A stretch of 64,000 bases of DNA from Lysobacteraceae bacterium SCN 69-320 (GCA_001725155.1 MEFP01000008.1:248001-312000), one strand, 5' to 3'. Shown: positions 45,397-55,934, numbered from the stretch's first letter. The notes: a model not told the origin generated them from the sequence alone. Numbers and translations: made by a program.

Positions 45397-48300
45397 ATGC
45401 GTCGAGTTGTTCGTCTGTTGTGCGGGGCCTTGTTCCTGCTGTCCTCTCCCGTTCAGGCGCAGGCGCCGGCGCCGGTGGCCGATCCGATTCCGGCGGTACT
45501 GCGCGACTGGCGCGGCTGGGTGCTCAAGGACCAGGAATTTCGCAGTTGTCCGCTGCTGGCCGGGGCAGCGACCCAGGGCGGCGGTGATTTCGTCTGTGCC
45601 TGGCCCGGCCGGCTCATGCTGGACGCCGACGCGGGCGGACTGCGCTTCACCCAGCAGTGGCGCGTCGATGCGGTCAGCTGGATCACCTTGCCCGGCGATG
45701 CGCGGGACTGGCCGCAGGACGTGACCGTGAACGGCCAGGCGACGCCGGTGCTTGAGCGCGACGACGCGCCGCAGCTGCGCCTGGGGCCCGGCGTCCACCG
45801 CATCGAGGGCCGCATGTCCTGGGTGCGCCGGCCGCAGCAGCTGCGCGTGCCGCTGAACGTCGCGCTGATCGACCTGCGCGTCGACGGCAAGGAGGTGCTG
45901 CCGCTGGAACGCGATGACGATCGCCTGACCCTCGGCCGCGGCGAGGCGGCCGCGCCGGAAGCCGACGCGATCACGGTCGAGGTATTCCGCAAGCTCACCG
46001 ACGACGTGCCCGCGCGGCTGGAAACGCGGCTGCGCCTGCACGTGGCCGGCCAGGCGCGCGAGGAAAGCCTCGGGCCGGCGCTGCCCGAGGGTTTCGTGCC
46101 GCTGGCGCTGAACGGCGGCCTGGCGGCGCGCCTGGGCAATGACCGCCGGCTGCACATCCAGGTACAGCCCGGCGACTGGGACATCAGCCTGCAGGCGCGC
46201 GCGACCGCGCCGCTGGCGAAAGTAGTCGCGCCGACGATAGAAGCGCCGTGGCCGGCGCAGGAAATCTGGAGCTTCGAGGCGCAGAGCTGGCTGCGCGTCA
46301 GCGGCGCCGACGGCGAGCAGCCGATCGACCCGGCCCAGGCCGGCGTTCCCGACGAGTGGCGCGGCCTGCCGGCGTTCGCGCTCGCACCGGCCGCGGCGCT
46401 GAACATCGAGGAGCGCTCGCGCGGGCTGTCGGGCGAGGACGCGAACCGGCTGTCGCTGCAGCGCGAGGTCTGGCTGCAGTTCGACGGCAGCGCGCTGTAT
46501 GCCAAGGACCGCGTGACCGGCACCATGCACCGCGACTGGCGCCTCGATGCCGTCGCGCCCTATGTCATCGAACGCGCGCAGAGCCGTGGCGAAGGCCTGC
46601 TTGTGACCGCGGCGTCCGACGGCGCGACCGGCGTGGAACTGCGCGAGGCGGCCGTGGACCTGGCCGCCGGCGTGCGCGTCGCCGCCAACGCTGGACGCCT
46701 GCCGGTCGCCGGCTGGCGCCAGACCTTCGACAGCATCACCTGGCAGCTGCATCTGCCGCACAGCTACCGGCTGCTGGCCGCGATCGGCGCCGACCGCGCC
46801 GACCAGAGCTGGGTGTCGCGCTGGACCCTGCTCGATGTGTTCCTGGTCGCGGTGACCGCGCTGCTTGCCGCGCGCCTGCTCGGCTGGCTGGCCGGCGCGT
46901 TCGCGCTGGGCTATCTGGTGCTCGGCTATCACGAGACCGGTGCGCCGCTGTGGACCTTGCTGCTCGTCGTCGCGCTGGGCCTCGTCGTCAAGGCATTGCC
47001 GGCGGGCCGGTTGCGCCGCGGCGTCGGCCTGGCCGCCTTGCTGGGCGGATTGCTGCTGGCGCTGCTGACTTTGCCGTTCGTGGCCGCGCAGGTGCGCTAC
47101 GTGCTGTATCCGCAGCTCGAATCCGAGGGCTTCGCCGCGCCGGCCTATGCCGACAACGAATTCGCCGGCGGGCGCGCGGCCCCGCAGGGCGCCGCGCCGA
47201 TGGAACAGGCCGAGGCCATCCAGGAAGCGCCGGCGCCGGCGGCTCCCCCGGCTCCCCCGGCTCCCCCGGCTCCCCCGGCGACCATGGGCCTCAGCAGGGA
47301 CAGCGCGCTGAGCAAGAGCTACGACTACGCCGCCGTGGCCAATTCGCGTGCGCGGCAGCAGAACAACCTGGTGCAGCGCTATGCGCAGAACACCGTGATC
47401 CAGGCCGGCCGCGGCGAGCCGTCGTGGAGCTACGGCCGCGTCTATCCGCTGTCCTGGAGCGGGCCGGTGCTGGCCGAGCAGGAGGTGCGTCTGATCATTG
47501 TTCCGCCGTGGCTGACGCGGTTCCTGCGTCTGTGCATGCTCGGCCTGCTGTTCGCGACCCTGGCTGCGCTGGTGCGGCGCCTGCGCGGCGCGACGAGCGG
47601 CGTTGCCGGCGATAGCACCGACGATGGCAATGCGAGACGCGGCCCTGCGACGGCCGTCGCCGCGGCGGGCTGGTTGCTGTTTGCGGCGGCGCTGTGTGCG
47701 CCGGCGCCGGTCGTGCAGGCGCAGGAAACCGCCGCGCCGCGCGGCGCATTGCCGGACCAGGCCCTGCTCGATGCCTTGCGGCAGCGTCTGACCGAAGCGC
47801 CGGCCTGTGCGCCGGATTGCGCGCACGTCGCGCGGGCCGAGCTCGCGCTGTCCGGCGACGCGCTGCAGCTCGCGCTCGACGTGCATGCGGGCGAGCGTGT
47901 CGCCGTACCGCTGCCGGGTGTCGACGGCGGCGTGCTCGGCGAGGTGCGCGTCGACGGCGTGGCCACCGACAGCCTGGCGCGCCACTCGTCGCAGGACTGG
48001 CTCGCGCTCGGTCGCGGCGTGCATCGCATCGCGCTGAGCTATCGCGTCGTCGATTCCGACCACGTCGCGCTGAAGTTCGCGCTCGCGCCGGCCGAGATGC
48101 GTCTGAACCTCAGCGGCTGGCAGGCCAGCGGCGTCGTCGAGAACCGCCTGGCCAGCGACACGATCACCCTGGCGCGCGAGCGCGCGGCAGCCTCGACCTC
48201 GGCCCGCGGCGGCACGCAGCAGTTTCCGCCTTACGTGCAGGTCGAGCGCAGTCTCGCCTTCGATCTGGAATGGCGTGTACTGACCACCGTGCGCCGTCTC

Positions 48301-49617
48301 GCGCCGGCCGAAGGCGGCTTCTCGGTGCGCGTGCCGCTGCTCGATGGCGAGCAGGTGATGAGCTCGGACGTCCGCGTCGAAGGCGGCCAGGCGCTCGTGG
48401 CGTTCGGCGCCGGAGAGAGCGAAGTCAGCTGGAACAGCACCCTGACGCGTCGCGAAGCGGTGCAGCTGGTCGCGCCGGCGCTGGACCAGCGCGCCGAAGT
48501 CTGGAGCGTCGTGCTGAGCCCGACCTGGCACGCGGATTTCAACGGCGTGCCCGAGGCGCGCCGTGCGCCGCCGGAGCAGCAGTGGGTGCATGAGTTCCAT
48601 CCACTGCCCGAGGAAACCCTGCAGATCGCGCTGTCGCGGCCCGAGGCCGTCGCCGGCAAGAGCGTCGCGATCGACGATGTCGTGGTCACGACCGCGGCGA
48701 GCAAGCGCGCACTGGATACGACCCTGGAGATCTCGCTGCGCAGCACCCAGGGCGGCGAACACACGATAGGCCTGCCGCCCGGCGCCGAAGTGCTCGCCGT
48801 CGAACACAACGGCCAGGCCATCAACCTGCGCCCGCGCGACGGCAAGCTGAGCCTGCCGGTCACGCCTGGCAGCAAGCGCTACAAGATCAGCCTGCGTCAG
48901 GCCCAGGAGCTCGGCATCAGCGCGAAGACGCCGGCGTTCGACCTGGGCCTGCCGTCGGCCAATCTGCAGCTGAACCTGAATCTGCCGGGCGACCGCTGGG
49001 TGCTGTTCACCCACGGCCCGGCCGTGGGGCCGGCCGTTCTGTACTGGGGCGAGCTGCTCGTGATGATTCTGCTGGCCTATGCGCTGAGCCGCACGCGGCG
49101 CACGCCGCTGAAGCTCTGGCAGTGGCTGTTGCTCGGTTTCGGTTTTTCCACGGCGTCGTGGGGCGCGCTGGTCGTCGTCGTGCTCTGGCTGTTCGCGCTG
49201 GACTGGCGCGAGCGCTGGAACACCAGCGCGACCGTGCCGTTCAACCTCGTGCAGATCGGCCTCGTGCTGTTCAGCGTGCCGGCGATGCTGTGCCTGGTCG
49301 GTGCGGTCTATGCGGGCCTGCTCGGCGATCCCGACATGAGCGTGACGGGCAACTGGTCCAGCGCGCGCAGCCTGCGCTGGTTCGCCGACCAGAGCGCGGC
49401 GCTGCTGCCGCAGGCCGGCGCGCTGACCCTGCCGCTCTGGGTGCACAAGGTCGCGATGCTGGCCTGGGCGCTGTGGCTGGCCTCGGCCCTGGTCGGTTGG
49501 CTGCGCTGGGCGTTCGCCTGCTGGACACGCGGCGGCTACTGGCGCCGCGACGTGCGCACGCGCGTGAAATTGCCCGACCCGCCGCCGCCTGCGGCGCCGA
49601 CGCAGTCCGACGCATGA
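45397..49617 (+). CDS. Giant polytopic membrane protein of unknown function
   Basis: A 1406-residue protein. The signal peptide (about 1-22) is followed by a periplasmic beta-rich region (about 25-465). A cluster of about four TMs (470-570) comes next, then an Ala/Pro loop containing APP four times from an exact 9-bp DNA repeat (47242-47277). A TM near 705-725 and one near 755-780 are followed by a second large beta-rich domain (about 790-1200) and four C-terminal TMs. I do not recognise the family. The two large extracytoplasmic domains suggest an envelope assembly or surface-exposed role. It runs into prmC with only 13 nt between them. Confidence 0.75.
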   Translation: MRRVVRLLCGALFLLSSPVQAQAPAPVADPIPAVLRDWRGWVLKDQEFRSCPLLAGAATQGGGDFVCAWPGRLMLDADAGGLRFTQQWRVDAVSWITLPGDARDWPQDVTVNGQATPVLERDDAPQLRLGPGVHRIEGRMSWVRRPQQLRVPLNVALIDLRVDGKEVLPLERDDDRLTLGRGEAAAPEADAITVEVFRKLTDDVPARLETRLRLHVAGQAREESLGPALPEGFVPLALNGGLAARLGNDRRLHIQVQPGDWDISLQARATAPLAKVVAPTIEAPWPAQEIWSFEAQSWLRVSGADGEQPIDPAQAGVPDEWRGLPAFALAPAAALNIEERSRGLSGEDANRLSLQREVWLQFDGSALYAKDRVTGTMHRDWRLDAVAPYVIERAQSRGEGLLVTAASDGATGVELREAAVDLAAGVRVAANAGRLPVAGWRQTFDSITWQLHLPHSYRLLAAIGADRADQSWVSRWTLLDVFLVAVTALLAARLLGWLAGAFALGYLVLGYHETGAPLWTLLLVVALGLVVKALPAGRLRRGVGLAALLGGLLLALLTLPFVAAQVRYVLYPQLESEGFAAPAYADNEFAGGRAAPQGAAPMEQAEAIQEAPAPAAPPAPPAPPAPPATMGLSRDSALSKSYDYAAVANSRARQQNNLVQRYAQNTVIQAGRGEPSWSYGRVYPLSWSGPVLAEQEVRLIIVPPWLTRFLRLCMLGLLFATLAALVRRLRGATSGVAGDSTDDGNARRGPATAVAAAGWLLFAAALCAPAPVVQAQETAAPRGALPDQALLDALRQRLTEAPACAPDCAHVARAELALSGDALQLALDVHAGERVAVPLPGVDGGVLGEVRVDGVATDSLARHSSQDWLALGRGVHRIALSYRVVDSDHVALKFALAPAEMRLNLSGWQASGVVENRLASDTITLARERAAASTSARGGTQQFPPYVQVERSLAFDLEWRVLTTVRRLAPAEGGFSVRVPLLDGEQVMSSDVRVEGGQALVAFGAGESEVSWNSTLTRREAVQLVAPALDQRAEVWSVVLSPTWHADFNGVPEARRAPPEQQWVHEFHPLPEETLQIALSRPEAVAGKSVAIDDVVVTTAASKRALDTTLEISLRSTQGGEHTIGLPPGAEVLAVEHNGQAINLRPRDGKLSLPVTPGSKRYKISLRQAQELGISAKTPAFDLGLPSANLQLNLNLPGDRWVLFTHGPAVGPAVLYWGELLVMILLAYALSRTRRTPLKLWQWLLLGFGFSTASWGALVVVVLWLFALDWRERWNTSATVPFNLVQIGLVLFSVPAMLCLVGAVYAGLLGDPDMSVTGNWSSARSLRWFADQSAALLPQAGALTLPLWVHKVAMLAWALWLASALVGWLRWAFACWTRGGYWRRDVRTRVKLPDPPPPAAPTQSDA
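47242..47277 (+). repeat. Exact 9-bp tandem repeat, four copies, in coding sequence
   Basis: GCTCCCCCG repeated four times in frame, encoding Ala-Pro-Pro four times. Copy changes alter the loop length by three residues without a frameshift, and the diproline runs would depend on EF-P for translation. Confidence 0.85.
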
Positions 49618-49630
49618 GCCGGCGCGGCGC

Positions 49631-50476
49631 ATGAGTCGCGTCGGCGACAGCCTCGCCGCGGCCGCGCAGCGGCTGTGCGGCGAGGAAGCGCGGCTCGATG
49701 CCGAGGTGCTGCTGCTGCACGTGCTCGGCAAATCGCGTGCGTGGCTGTATGCGCATGCGGACGATGTACTGCCGGCCGCGCAACAGGCGGCGTTCGACGC
49801 GCTGGTGCAACGTCGCGTCGCCGGCGAGCCGGTGGCCTATCTGACCGGTTCGCGCGCGTTCTGGTCGCTGGATCTCGCGGTGAGTCCGGCGACGCTGATT
49901 CCGCGCGCCGACACCGAGCGGCTGGTCGAGCTCGCGCTGGAACGCCTGCCGCCGGGGCAGCCCCTGCTGGTCGCCGATCTGGGCACCGGCAGCGGCGCGA
50001 TCGCGCTGGCCATCGCCCGGGAGCGGCCGCAGGCGCAGGTCGTCGCGACCGACGCGAGCGCCGCCGCACTCGCCGTGGCGCGCGGCAATGCGGCAAGGAA
50101 CACGGTTTCCAATGTTGAATTTGTGGATGGATTCTGGTTCGCTGCGGTGCCGGGCCGGCGCTTCGATCTGATCGCATCGAACCCGCCGTACATCGCCGCC
50201 GGCGACGCGCACCTGGGGCAGGGCGATCTGCGCTTCGAACCGCCGGGCGCGCTCGCGTCCGGTGTCGATGGTCTCGACGACATCCGGGTCATCGTCGCCG
50301 CGGCCGGCGCGCATCTGCGCGACGGCGGCTGGTTGCTGCTCGAGCACGGGTACGACCAGGGGGCGGCCGTGCGCGCCCTGTTGCAGGCGGCGGATTTCAT
50401 TGATGTGGCGACCTGGCAGGATCTGGCCGGCCGCGACCGGGTCAGCGGCGGGCAATGGCAGGCCGCTCCCGTCTGA
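49631..50476 (+). CDS. prmC: Release factor glutamine methyltransferase
   Basis: A 281-residue class I SAM methyltransferase. The N-terminal helical domain (1-75) binds release factor ([51 protein letters not shown]). The catalytic domain has the SAM loop [16 protein letters not shown] and the signature NPPY ([10 protein letters not shown]). The enzyme methylates the GGQ glutamine of RF1 and RF2. It is usually beside prfA; here it follows the giant membrane protein, so genomic context differs from the common arrangement. Confidence 0.94.
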   Translation: MSRVGDSLAAAAQRLCGEEARLDAEVLLLHVLGKSRAWLYAHADDVLPAAQQAAFDALVQRRVAGEPVAYLTGSRAFWSLDLAVSPATLIPRADTERLVELALERLPPGQPLLVADLGTGSGAIALAIARERPQAQVVATDASAAALAVARGNAARNTVSNVEFVDGFWFAAVPGRRFDLIASNPPYIAAGDAHLGQGDLRFEPPGALASGVDGLDDIRVIVAAAGAHLRDGGWLLLEHGYDQGAAVRALLQAADFIDVATWQDLAGRDRVSGGQWQAAPV

Positions 50477-50488
50477 AATGTGATGGAA

Positions 50489-50523
50489 TTGGCAGTTGTG
50501 CTGTGCCGTGCTTCAACTGCCAA
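50489..50523. repeat. Perfect 10-bp inverted repeat
   Basis: TTGGCAGTTG, 15-nt spacer, CAACTGCCAA, immediately before the candidate structured RNA. It could be the 3' hairpin of prmC or an operator. Confidence 0.5.
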
Positions 50524-50733
50524 CCGGATCACACCTCACGGACATAGTCCCGGCGGATCCGGAACATACGCTCCAGGCCACATGGCTGGTGTGGCCCCCG
50601 CCGGGGAGCGATTCAGGCTCCAGTGCACAGCGACTGTCGTGAGGCAGGCGCGGCGGGACCCTCGGCAGGCCGACTTCGGTCGCCGCCAACGGAACGTGCT
50701 CACGGCCCCCGCTTGATGCGGGGGCTTTTTTTT
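50524..50733 (+). ncRNA. Candidate structured small RNA ending in a strong terminator
   Basis: The gap between prmC and the OmpA-like gene folds, by eye, into successive stems. CCGGATC/GATCCGG encloses GGAC-ata-GTCC. CGCTCC/GGAGCG encloses GGCCACA/TGTGGCC. There is an ACAG/CTGT hairpin and a GGCGG/CCGCC arm closed over a CUUCGG tetraloop. The stretch ends at a textbook terminator. The only open frame runs into the terminator stem. It does not match tmRNA, RNase P, 4.5S RNA or a riboswitch I know, and similarity to 6S RNA is not evident. A leader RNA of the OmpA gene is the main alternative. Confidence 0.5.
50705..50733 (+). terminator. Strong rho-independent terminator
   Basis: GCCCCCGC, loop TTGAT, GCGGGGGC, then eight T (50726-50733). 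It is 229 bp past the prmC stop and 66 bp before the OmpA-family start. Confidence 0.92.
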
Positions 50734-50799
50734 GAGCGCGGCGACTGCCGTGGCCGTTCGCCGATTACGCTTTCCGCACCGGGGATGAGGGGATACGTC

Positions 50800-51981
50800 A
50801 TGCGCCTGCTTCGTGGAGTTCTGTTCGCCAGCCTGCTGCTGCCCGGCGCGGCAGCGTTCGCCGACTGTACGCCGCTGCAGTCGCCCAAGGGCTTCGTCGC
50901 CGCGGGCGCGGCCGAGATCAAGGCTTTCGACAAGGTCGAGATGCGCAGCGGCGAGCTCGGCACCGGCGGCTACATCATGGCCGAAGGCAAGGTCTGCCGG
51001 CAGACCTACCGCGTGGCCGACGGCCAGGCCTCACCCGACGAGGCGCAGGTGGACGCCGACTACCGGCGCCAGCTCGATGCCGTCGGGGCGGAGATCGCTT
51101 TTGCCGCGAACGGGCAGATCACCGCGCGCCTGGCCGGCGATGCCGAGCGCTGGATGGTGATCTACAGCCAGCCCGGCGAGGTGTCGGTCGTCGTGGTCGA
51201 GCGCCGGGCGCCGTCCTACGTGCTGACCGCGCCGTCGGGCCACGACTACCGCCTGATTGGCCATATGCCGGACTACGTCGCCGGGCCGCCCGAGATCAAT
51301 GCCAATGGCCGCATCGACTTCCACGTCGAGGATCCGGCCGGCGACAGCGACGTGCCGGTCAGCGGCAACGCGATCCATCTGACCTACCGCCTGGCGGACG
51401 GCAAGACGTCGGCCAGCGACGTCGAGGTCGCGTCGAACTATCGCCGGCGCCTGCGCGAGCTCGGCGCACAGCTGCTGTCGTTGCGCGACGATGCGCGCAC
51501 GGTCGCGCGCTTCGATGAAAACGGCCGCGCGATCTGGCTCAGCGTCTACAGCCAGCCCGGCGAGATCTCGCTGTACGTGGTCGAGGAACAGCCGGTGCAG
51601 ATGCCGCCGCCGGCGCCGACCCAGCTGCAGCAGCGCCTCGCGGCTGACGGCCATGTCGCCGTCTACATCAACTTCGACTTCGACAAGGCCACACTGAAGC
51701 CCGATGCGGCGCCGGTGCTGGCCGAGATCGTCGCGCTGCTGCTGGCCGATCCGGCGCTGAAGCTGACCGTCGAAGGCCATACCGACGCAGTCGGCGCGCA
51801 CGAATACAACCGCCGGCTGTCGGCGCAGCGCGCCGAGGCCGTGGTGAAGGCGCTCGTGGGCAAAGGCGTCGCCGCGGCGCGATTGCAGTCGGCCGGTCTC
51901 GGTGCGACGCGGCCGCTGGCCGGCAACGACACGGCCGAAGGCCGTGCGCGCAACCGGCGCGTGGAGCTCGTGCGCAACTGA
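50800..51981 (+). CDS. OmpA-family envelope protein with duplicated N-terminal domain
   Basis: A 393-residue exported protein. Signal peptide (about 1-23). Two related ~110-residue domains follow: compare YRVADGQASPDEAQVDADYR and VIYSQPGEVSVVVVE with YRLADGKTSASDVEVASNYR and VYSQPGEISLYVVEE. The C-terminal OmpA peptidoglycan-binding domain (about 285-393) has FDFDKATLKPDAAPVL, VEGHTDAVGAHEYNRRLSAQ and RARNRRVELV. It should anchor to peptidoglycan through the diaminopimelate-binding Asp/Arg pair. AGGGG lies 7 nt before ATG 50800. Confidence 0.87.
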   Translation: MRLLRGVLFASLLLPGAAAFADCTPLQSPKGFVAAGAAEIKAFDKVEMRSGELGTGGYIMAEGKVCRQTYRVADGQASPDEAQVDADYRRQLDAVGAEIAFAANGQITARLAGDAERWMVIYSQPGEVSVVVVERRAPSYVLTAPSGHDYRLIGHMPDYVAGPPEINANGRIDFHVEDPAGDSDVPVSGNAIHLTYRLADGKTSASDVEVASNYRRRLRELGAQLLSLRDDARTVARFDENGRAIWLSVYSQPGEISLYVVEEQPVQMPPPAPTQLQQRLAADGHVAVYINFDFDKATLKPDAAPVLAEIVALLLADPALKLTVEGHTDAVGAHEYNRRLSAQRAEAVVKALVGKGVAAARLQSAGLGATRPLAGNDTAEGRARNRRVELVRN

Positions 51982-52045
51982 GCGAGCGAAGCGCCGCGGC
52001 CGGAGAATCCTTGCCGCGGACGGCTGAGCCGGTTTTCCGGGCGAT

Positions 52046-53944
52046 TCAGCCCGCGCTGCGCAGTGCCGCAGCCGGCTGCGGCAGCAGCGCGGCGAAGCGC
52101 TCGCGCACCGCGCGGCGTATGCCGTCGGCGTCGATGCCGCTCTGCGCGAGCAGGTCCTCGCGGCTGGCGTGGTCGAGGAATTCGTCGGGCAGGCCCAGCT
52201 GCAGCAGCGGGCGCACCAGGCCTTCGGCAGCAAGGAACTCGGCGACTGCCGAACCGGCGCCGCCCTGTACGGCGTTGTCCTCGATCGTCACGAATGCCTC
52301 GTGGTTCTGGGCGAGCTGGCGCAGCAGCTCGCCGTCCAGCGGCTTGACGAAGCGCATGTTGACCAGGGTCGCGTCGATCTCGCGCGCGACGGTCTCGGCC
52401 GCCGCCAGCGGGCTGCCGAACGCGAGCAGCGCGATGCGATGGCCTTCGCGGCGCAGTTCGGCCTTGCCGATCGGCAAGGTGGTCAGTTCCTGGTCCACGG
52501 CGCGGCCCGGGCCGCTGCCGCGTGGGTAGCGCACTGCGGCCGGCCCCGGATGGCGGAAGCCGGTCGTCAGCATCTGGCGGCATTCGGCCTCGTCGGCCGG
52601 CGCCATGACGACCATATTCGGAATGCAGCGCAGATAGGACAGGTCGAAGCTGCCCGCATGCGTCGCGCCGTCGGGACCGACGACGCCGGCGCGGTCGATC
52701 GCGAAGGTCACGTCGAGGTTCTGGATCGCGACGTCGTGGATCAGCTGATCGTAGGCGCGCTGCAGGAAGGTCGAGTAGATCGCGACGACCGGCTTGGCGC
52801 CTTCGCAGGCCATGCCGGCGGCCAGAGTGACCGCATGCTGCTCGGCGATCGCGACGTCGAAATAGCGCTGCGGATACTCCTGCGAGAAGCGCACGAGCCC
52901 CGAGCCTTCGCGCATGGCCGGCGTGATGCCGTACAGGCGCTCGTCGGCGGCAGCCATGTCGCAGAGCCAGTCGCTGAAGATGTCGGTATAGGTCGGCTTG
53001 CCCGGCGCCTTCTTGACCAGGCCCTTGACCGGATCGAACGGGCCTACCGCGTGGTACTCGATCTGCTCGGATTCGGCCGGCGCATAGCCCTTGCCCTTGG
53101 TCGTGACCACATGCAGCAGCTGCGGGCCCTTGAGCTCCTTGACCGTGCGCAGCGCATGCAGCAGAGCCGGCAGGTCATGGCCGTCGATCGGACCGGTGTA
53201 ATGGAAGCCGAGCTCCTCGAACAGGGTCGAGGGCACGAACATGCCCTTGGCGTGTTCCTCCCAGCGGCGCAGGAAGCGCCAGACGAAGGAACCGCGCGGC
53301 ATGGCCGCCTTGGCGCGGTCGCGCAGCAGATTCAGGCGCCGGCTGGCCATCAGGCGGGCGAGCATCTTGCTCATCGCGCCGACGTTCTCGCTGATCGACA
53401 TGCCGTTGTCGTTGAGCACGACGAGCATGTCGGGCTCGACGTCGCCGCCGTGGTTCAGCGCCTCGAAGGCCATGCCGGCCGTGGCCGCACCATCGCCGAT
53501 CACGGCGACGATCTTGCGCAGGTCGCCCTTGCGCTGCGCGGCGATGGCCATGCCGAGGGCGGCGGAAATCGACGTGGACGAGTGGCCGACGCCGAAGGTG
53601 TCGTATTCGCTTTCCTCGCGGCGCGGGAACGGCGCGAGGCCGTCCTTCTTCTTGACCGTCGTGATGCGGTCGCGGCGGCCGGTCAGGATCTTGTGGGGGT
53701 AGCACTGGTGACCGACGTCCCAGACCAGGCGGTCGTTCGGCGTGTCGAACAGATAGTGCAGCGCGACGGTCAGCTCGATGACGCCGAGGCCGGCGCCGAA
53801 ATGACCGCCGGAGCTCGCCACGGATTCGACCAGGTAATTGCGCAGTTCCTGCGCGACCGCGGGCAGGTCGGTGTCGGCGAGCTGGCGCAGGGCGGCTGGC
53901 GTGTCGAGCTTGGCGAGGAGCGGGTAGCGCTCAGAATCAATCAT
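52046..53944 (-). CDS. dxs: 1-deoxy-D-xylulose-5-phosphate synthase
   Basis: A 632-residue thiamine-diphosphate enzyme, normal length. The family text is complete: [55 protein letters not shown], the ThDP motif [19 protein letters not shown] to LNDN, and the transketolase pyrimidine domain ([17 protein letters not shown] with the catalytic Glu). It condenses pyruvate and glyceraldehyde-3-phosphate, the first and rate-limiting step of the MEP pathway to isoprenoids. Cys in GHQCYPH and Ala in GDGAAT are small departures from the common text. No other MEP gene is adjacent. Confidence 0.96.
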   Translation of the reverse strand: MIDSERYPLLAKLDTPAALRQLADTDLPAVAQELRNYLVESVASSGGHFGAGLGVIELTVALHYLFDTPNDRLVWDVGHQCYPHKILTGRRDRITTVKKKDGLAPFPRREESEYDTFGVGHSSTSISAALGMAIAAQRKGDLRKIVAVIGDGAATAGMAFEALNHGGDVEPDMLVVLNDNGMSISENVGAMSKMLARLMASRRLNLLRDRAKAAMPRGSFVWRFLRRWEEHAKGMFVPSTLFEELGFHYTGPIDGHDLPALLHALRTVKELKGPQLLHVVTTKGKGYAPAESEQIEYHAVGPFDPVKGLVKKAPGKPTYTDIFSDWLCDMAAADERLYGITPAMREGSGLVRFSQEYPQRYFDVAIAEQHAVTLAAGMACEGAKPVVAIYSTFLQRAYDQLIHDVAIQNLDVTFAIDRAGVVGPDGATHAGSFDLSYLRCIPNMVVMAPADEAECRQMLTTGFRHPGPAAVRYPRGSGPGRAVDQELTTLPIGKAELRREGHRIALLAFGSPLAAAETVAREIDATLVNMRFVKPLDGELLRQLAQNHEAFVTIEDNAVQGGAGSAVAEFLAAEGLVRPLLQLGLPDEFLDHASREDLLAQSGIDADGIRRAVRERFAALLPQPAAALRSAG

Positions 53945-54271
53945 TTGCGGGGGTAGATCCGGACGTCAGGCGGGTATTTTCGGCGACGCCTGCGGCCGGG
54001 GCAAGGAAACAAACTTGCAAAACGGGGGCAGAGGCTGCGGCAGGCTGCCGCGGGCGGGTATGCGGCTGCGGTTGCGCTCGCTGCCGGGAGCTGCGCTGCC
54101 GGCAAGGCGACGTCTGCCGCGAGCTTGATCGGGGGAAGCGGCGAACTGCCGGAGACGTCCGCCGGCGCCGATCCTGCCGGTCCTGTTTCGGCCGCGGGGC
54201 TGGCCCGTCCGACCGCCCCGGCTCGTCCGACGAACCTCGATCGCGCTTCCGACCGCCGTCGTCCGCCGGAC
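53945..54271. other. 327-bp intergenic stretch, nothing recognised
   Basis: Between dxs and the HNH gene, both on minus. It contains a GCGGCAG-g-CTGCCGC dyad near 54036 and low-complexity GC-rich text, but no open frame with a supported start and no U-tailed terminator. Confidence 0.5.
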
Positions 54272-54865
54272 TCAGCTCGCCCGGCGGTGCTTGGGCAGAT
54301 GGCCGACGAGGAACTGCATCTGGTCGGCGAGGATGTTGCGGTTGGACAGGATCAGGTGCTCGACCCAGCTGGGCCGGTAGGGCACGGCCAGCAGCGGCAT
54401 GCCGGCCTGCTGCGGCGTGCGGCTGCCTTTGCGGACATTGCAGGCCAGGCAGGCGCTGACGACGTTCTCCCATTCGTCCAGGCCTTGCTTGGACAGAGGC
54501 AGCACATGGTCGCGGGTCAGCTGGTTCTTGGTGAAATGCTGGCCGCAGTAGAGACAGAGGTGGCGGTCGCGGGCGAACAGTGCGGTGTTGGTCAGCGCCG
54601 GCGCGGGCTCGTAGCAGCCCGGGCGCGCATGGCCGCGGCTCGCGACGATAGGGTGCAGATCCAGCTGGCTTTGCAGGCCCGAGTCGCGGTTCATGCCGCC
54701 GTGGATCGTCAGGCAGGGATCGCCGAGGGTCCAGGCGACCGCGCCGCGCACGTAGAGGCAAACCGCCTCCTGCCAGCTCATCCAGTCAAGGATGCGGCCG
54801 GTCGAATCCAGCGACAACACGCGTGTCGTATGGATGTCGTTCCTTGTACGGATAGCTCCGAGCAT
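54272..54865 (-). CDS. HNH endonuclease family protein
   Basis: A 197-residue protein. The C-terminal HNH module (about 103-150) has the zinc cysteines LCLYCG and SACLACN and the catalytic core TRDHVLPLSKQG followed by ENVVSACLACNVRKG. An N-terminal 100-residue domain with WQEAVCLYVRGA resembles those of the widespread chromosomal HNH proteins of the McrA/YajD kind. It is not next to restriction or phage genes. Its job is unknown; candidates are DNA repair or defence. Residues required for nicking are intact. Confidence 0.85.
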   Translation of the reverse strand: MLGAIRTRNDIHTTRVLSLDSTGRILDWMSWQEAVCLYVRGAVAWTLGDPCLTIHGGMNRDSGLQSQLDLHPIVASRGHARPGCYEPAPALTNTALFARDRHLCLYCGQHFTKNQLTRDHVLPLSKQGLDEWENVVSACLACNVRKGSRTPQQAGMPLLAVPYRPSWVEHLILSNRNILADQMQFLVGHLPKHRRAS

Positions 54866-54965
54866 TCAGTCCTCCGTTTGCGCCAACTGCGAAACGGGCG
54901 TTCCTGCCGCCGTAACTCCCTGATTGCGCGGGGAGCATAACGGAAATGACGGAGCCGTGGGGGAA

Positions 54966-54994
54966 CCGGGCCCGGAGCGCCGCTCCGGGCCCGG
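54966..54994. terminator. 14-bp GC-rich hairpin beyond beta-helix gene
   Basis: CCGGGCCCGGAGCG, one central base, and its perfect complement. It lies 10 bp past the minus-strand stop, with no clear U-run. Confidence 0.5.
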
Positions 54995-55004
54995 AACACG
55001 GGAC

Positions 55005-55934
55005 TTACTGCAGGCCCGTGGTGCTGTTGGGCGCGCCCGGCGTCGTGTTGTTCGTGTTGCGGTTGTCGCTGAAGGACACGTTGCCGCCGCCGAAGTTGGC
55101 GAAGCCGAAGCCGTTGCCCGCGGTGACGCTGCGCGAGACGACGGTGCTCGCGCCGGAACCCTGCGAGCTGAAGCCGGCGCCGCCGTTGCCGCTGGCCATG
55201 ACGTTGTCGAGCACGAGGAGTGCGTTGCCGGAGCCGCCGAGGGAGCCGAAGCCGAAGGTCGTGTTCATCGTCGCCATGGTGTCGCGCACGAACGCGCGGC
55301 CGCGCGAGTTGACCTGGATGCCGAACTGGCTGTTGCTGACGCGCACGCCGGTCATGCTGACCGTGGCCGCGCCGCTGGCGCCGGGCGTGATGGCGATGCC
55401 GCCGCCGGTGGCGGGATCGTTGGCGTTGCTGATGCGCGTGTTGACGATCGTCGCGGTCGCCGTGCCGGTCGGCTCGAAGGAAATACCCTTCTGGGTCACG
55501 CCGTTGATCGTGCAGCCCTCGACGATGAGCTCGCCGCCGGCGATGAAGCGGATGCCGTTGAGGCCCGTGCCGGCGCCCTCGATGGCGATGTTGCGCAGGA
55601 TCACGCGGTCGGAAACGCCAGCGTTGACGATGATGCCGTTCGTACCGGCCGAGAGGATGCTCGCGAGCTGGCCGTCGGTTTCGATCGTGATCGACTTGGT
55701 GATCGTCACGGCGCCGAAGCCGCCGGGATCGAGCACGCTGATCGCTCCGCCGGCGGCGGTCTTGGAGATCGCGCCGGCGAAGGTCTTGCACGGCGCCGTG
55801 CGGCTGCAGGGATTGGCATCGTCGCCGACGCCGGATACCCAGGTGCGCGTAGCCTGGGCATGGGCGCCCGCGATGAACAGGGAATACACCAGTACGACGG
55901 CGACGAGACGGCGGATCAGAACGATGGCTTTCAT
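55005..55934 (-). CDS. Secreted right-handed beta-helix protein
   Basis: A 309-residue exported protein. Signal peptide about 1-27 (ending AGAHAQ). The start of the mature chain, TWVSGVGDDANPCSRTAPCK, with two Cys, and the following AISVLDPGGFGAVTITKSIT are typical of parallel beta-helix proteins (pectate-lyase-like or NosD-like). Asn/Gly/Val-rich rungs follow throughout (IIVNAGVSDRVILRNIAIEG, GIRFIAGGELIVEGCTING). No catalytic triad is evident, so it could be a polymer-binding surface protein. ATG 55934 gives the signal peptide. Confidence 0.8.
   Translation of the reverse strand: MKAIVLIRRLVAVVLVYSLFIAGAHAQATRTWVSGVGDDANPCSRTAPCKTFAGAISKTAAGGAISVLDPGGFGAVTITKSITIETDGQLASILSAGTNGIIVNAGVSDRVILRNIAIEGAGTGLNGIRFIAGGELIVEGCTINGVTQKGISFEPTGTATATIVNTRISNANDPATGGGIAITPGASGAATVSMTGVRVSNSQFGIQVNSRGRAFVRDTMATMNTTFGFGSLGGSGNALLVLDNVMASGNGGAGFSSQGSGASTVVSRSVTAGNGFGFANFGGGNVSFSDNRNTNNTTPGAPNSTTGLQ

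Noticed and set aside
47236-47280. A CRISPR-like or mobile repeat at the 9-bp tandem array
   Set aside because: Units are 9 bp, contiguous and in frame, with no spacers; it is an Ala-Pro-Pro coding minisatellite.
50489-50510. A second sigma-54 promoter near TTGGCA at 50489
   Set aside because: The -24-like box is present, but at the required spacing the -12 position reads GT instead of GC, and TTGGCA is explained by an inverted repeat.
50480-50716. A 78-codon plus frame in the prmC-OmpA gap
   Set aside because: Its stop lies within the terminator stem, and the region folds as RNA; residue composition does not look like a protein of this genome.
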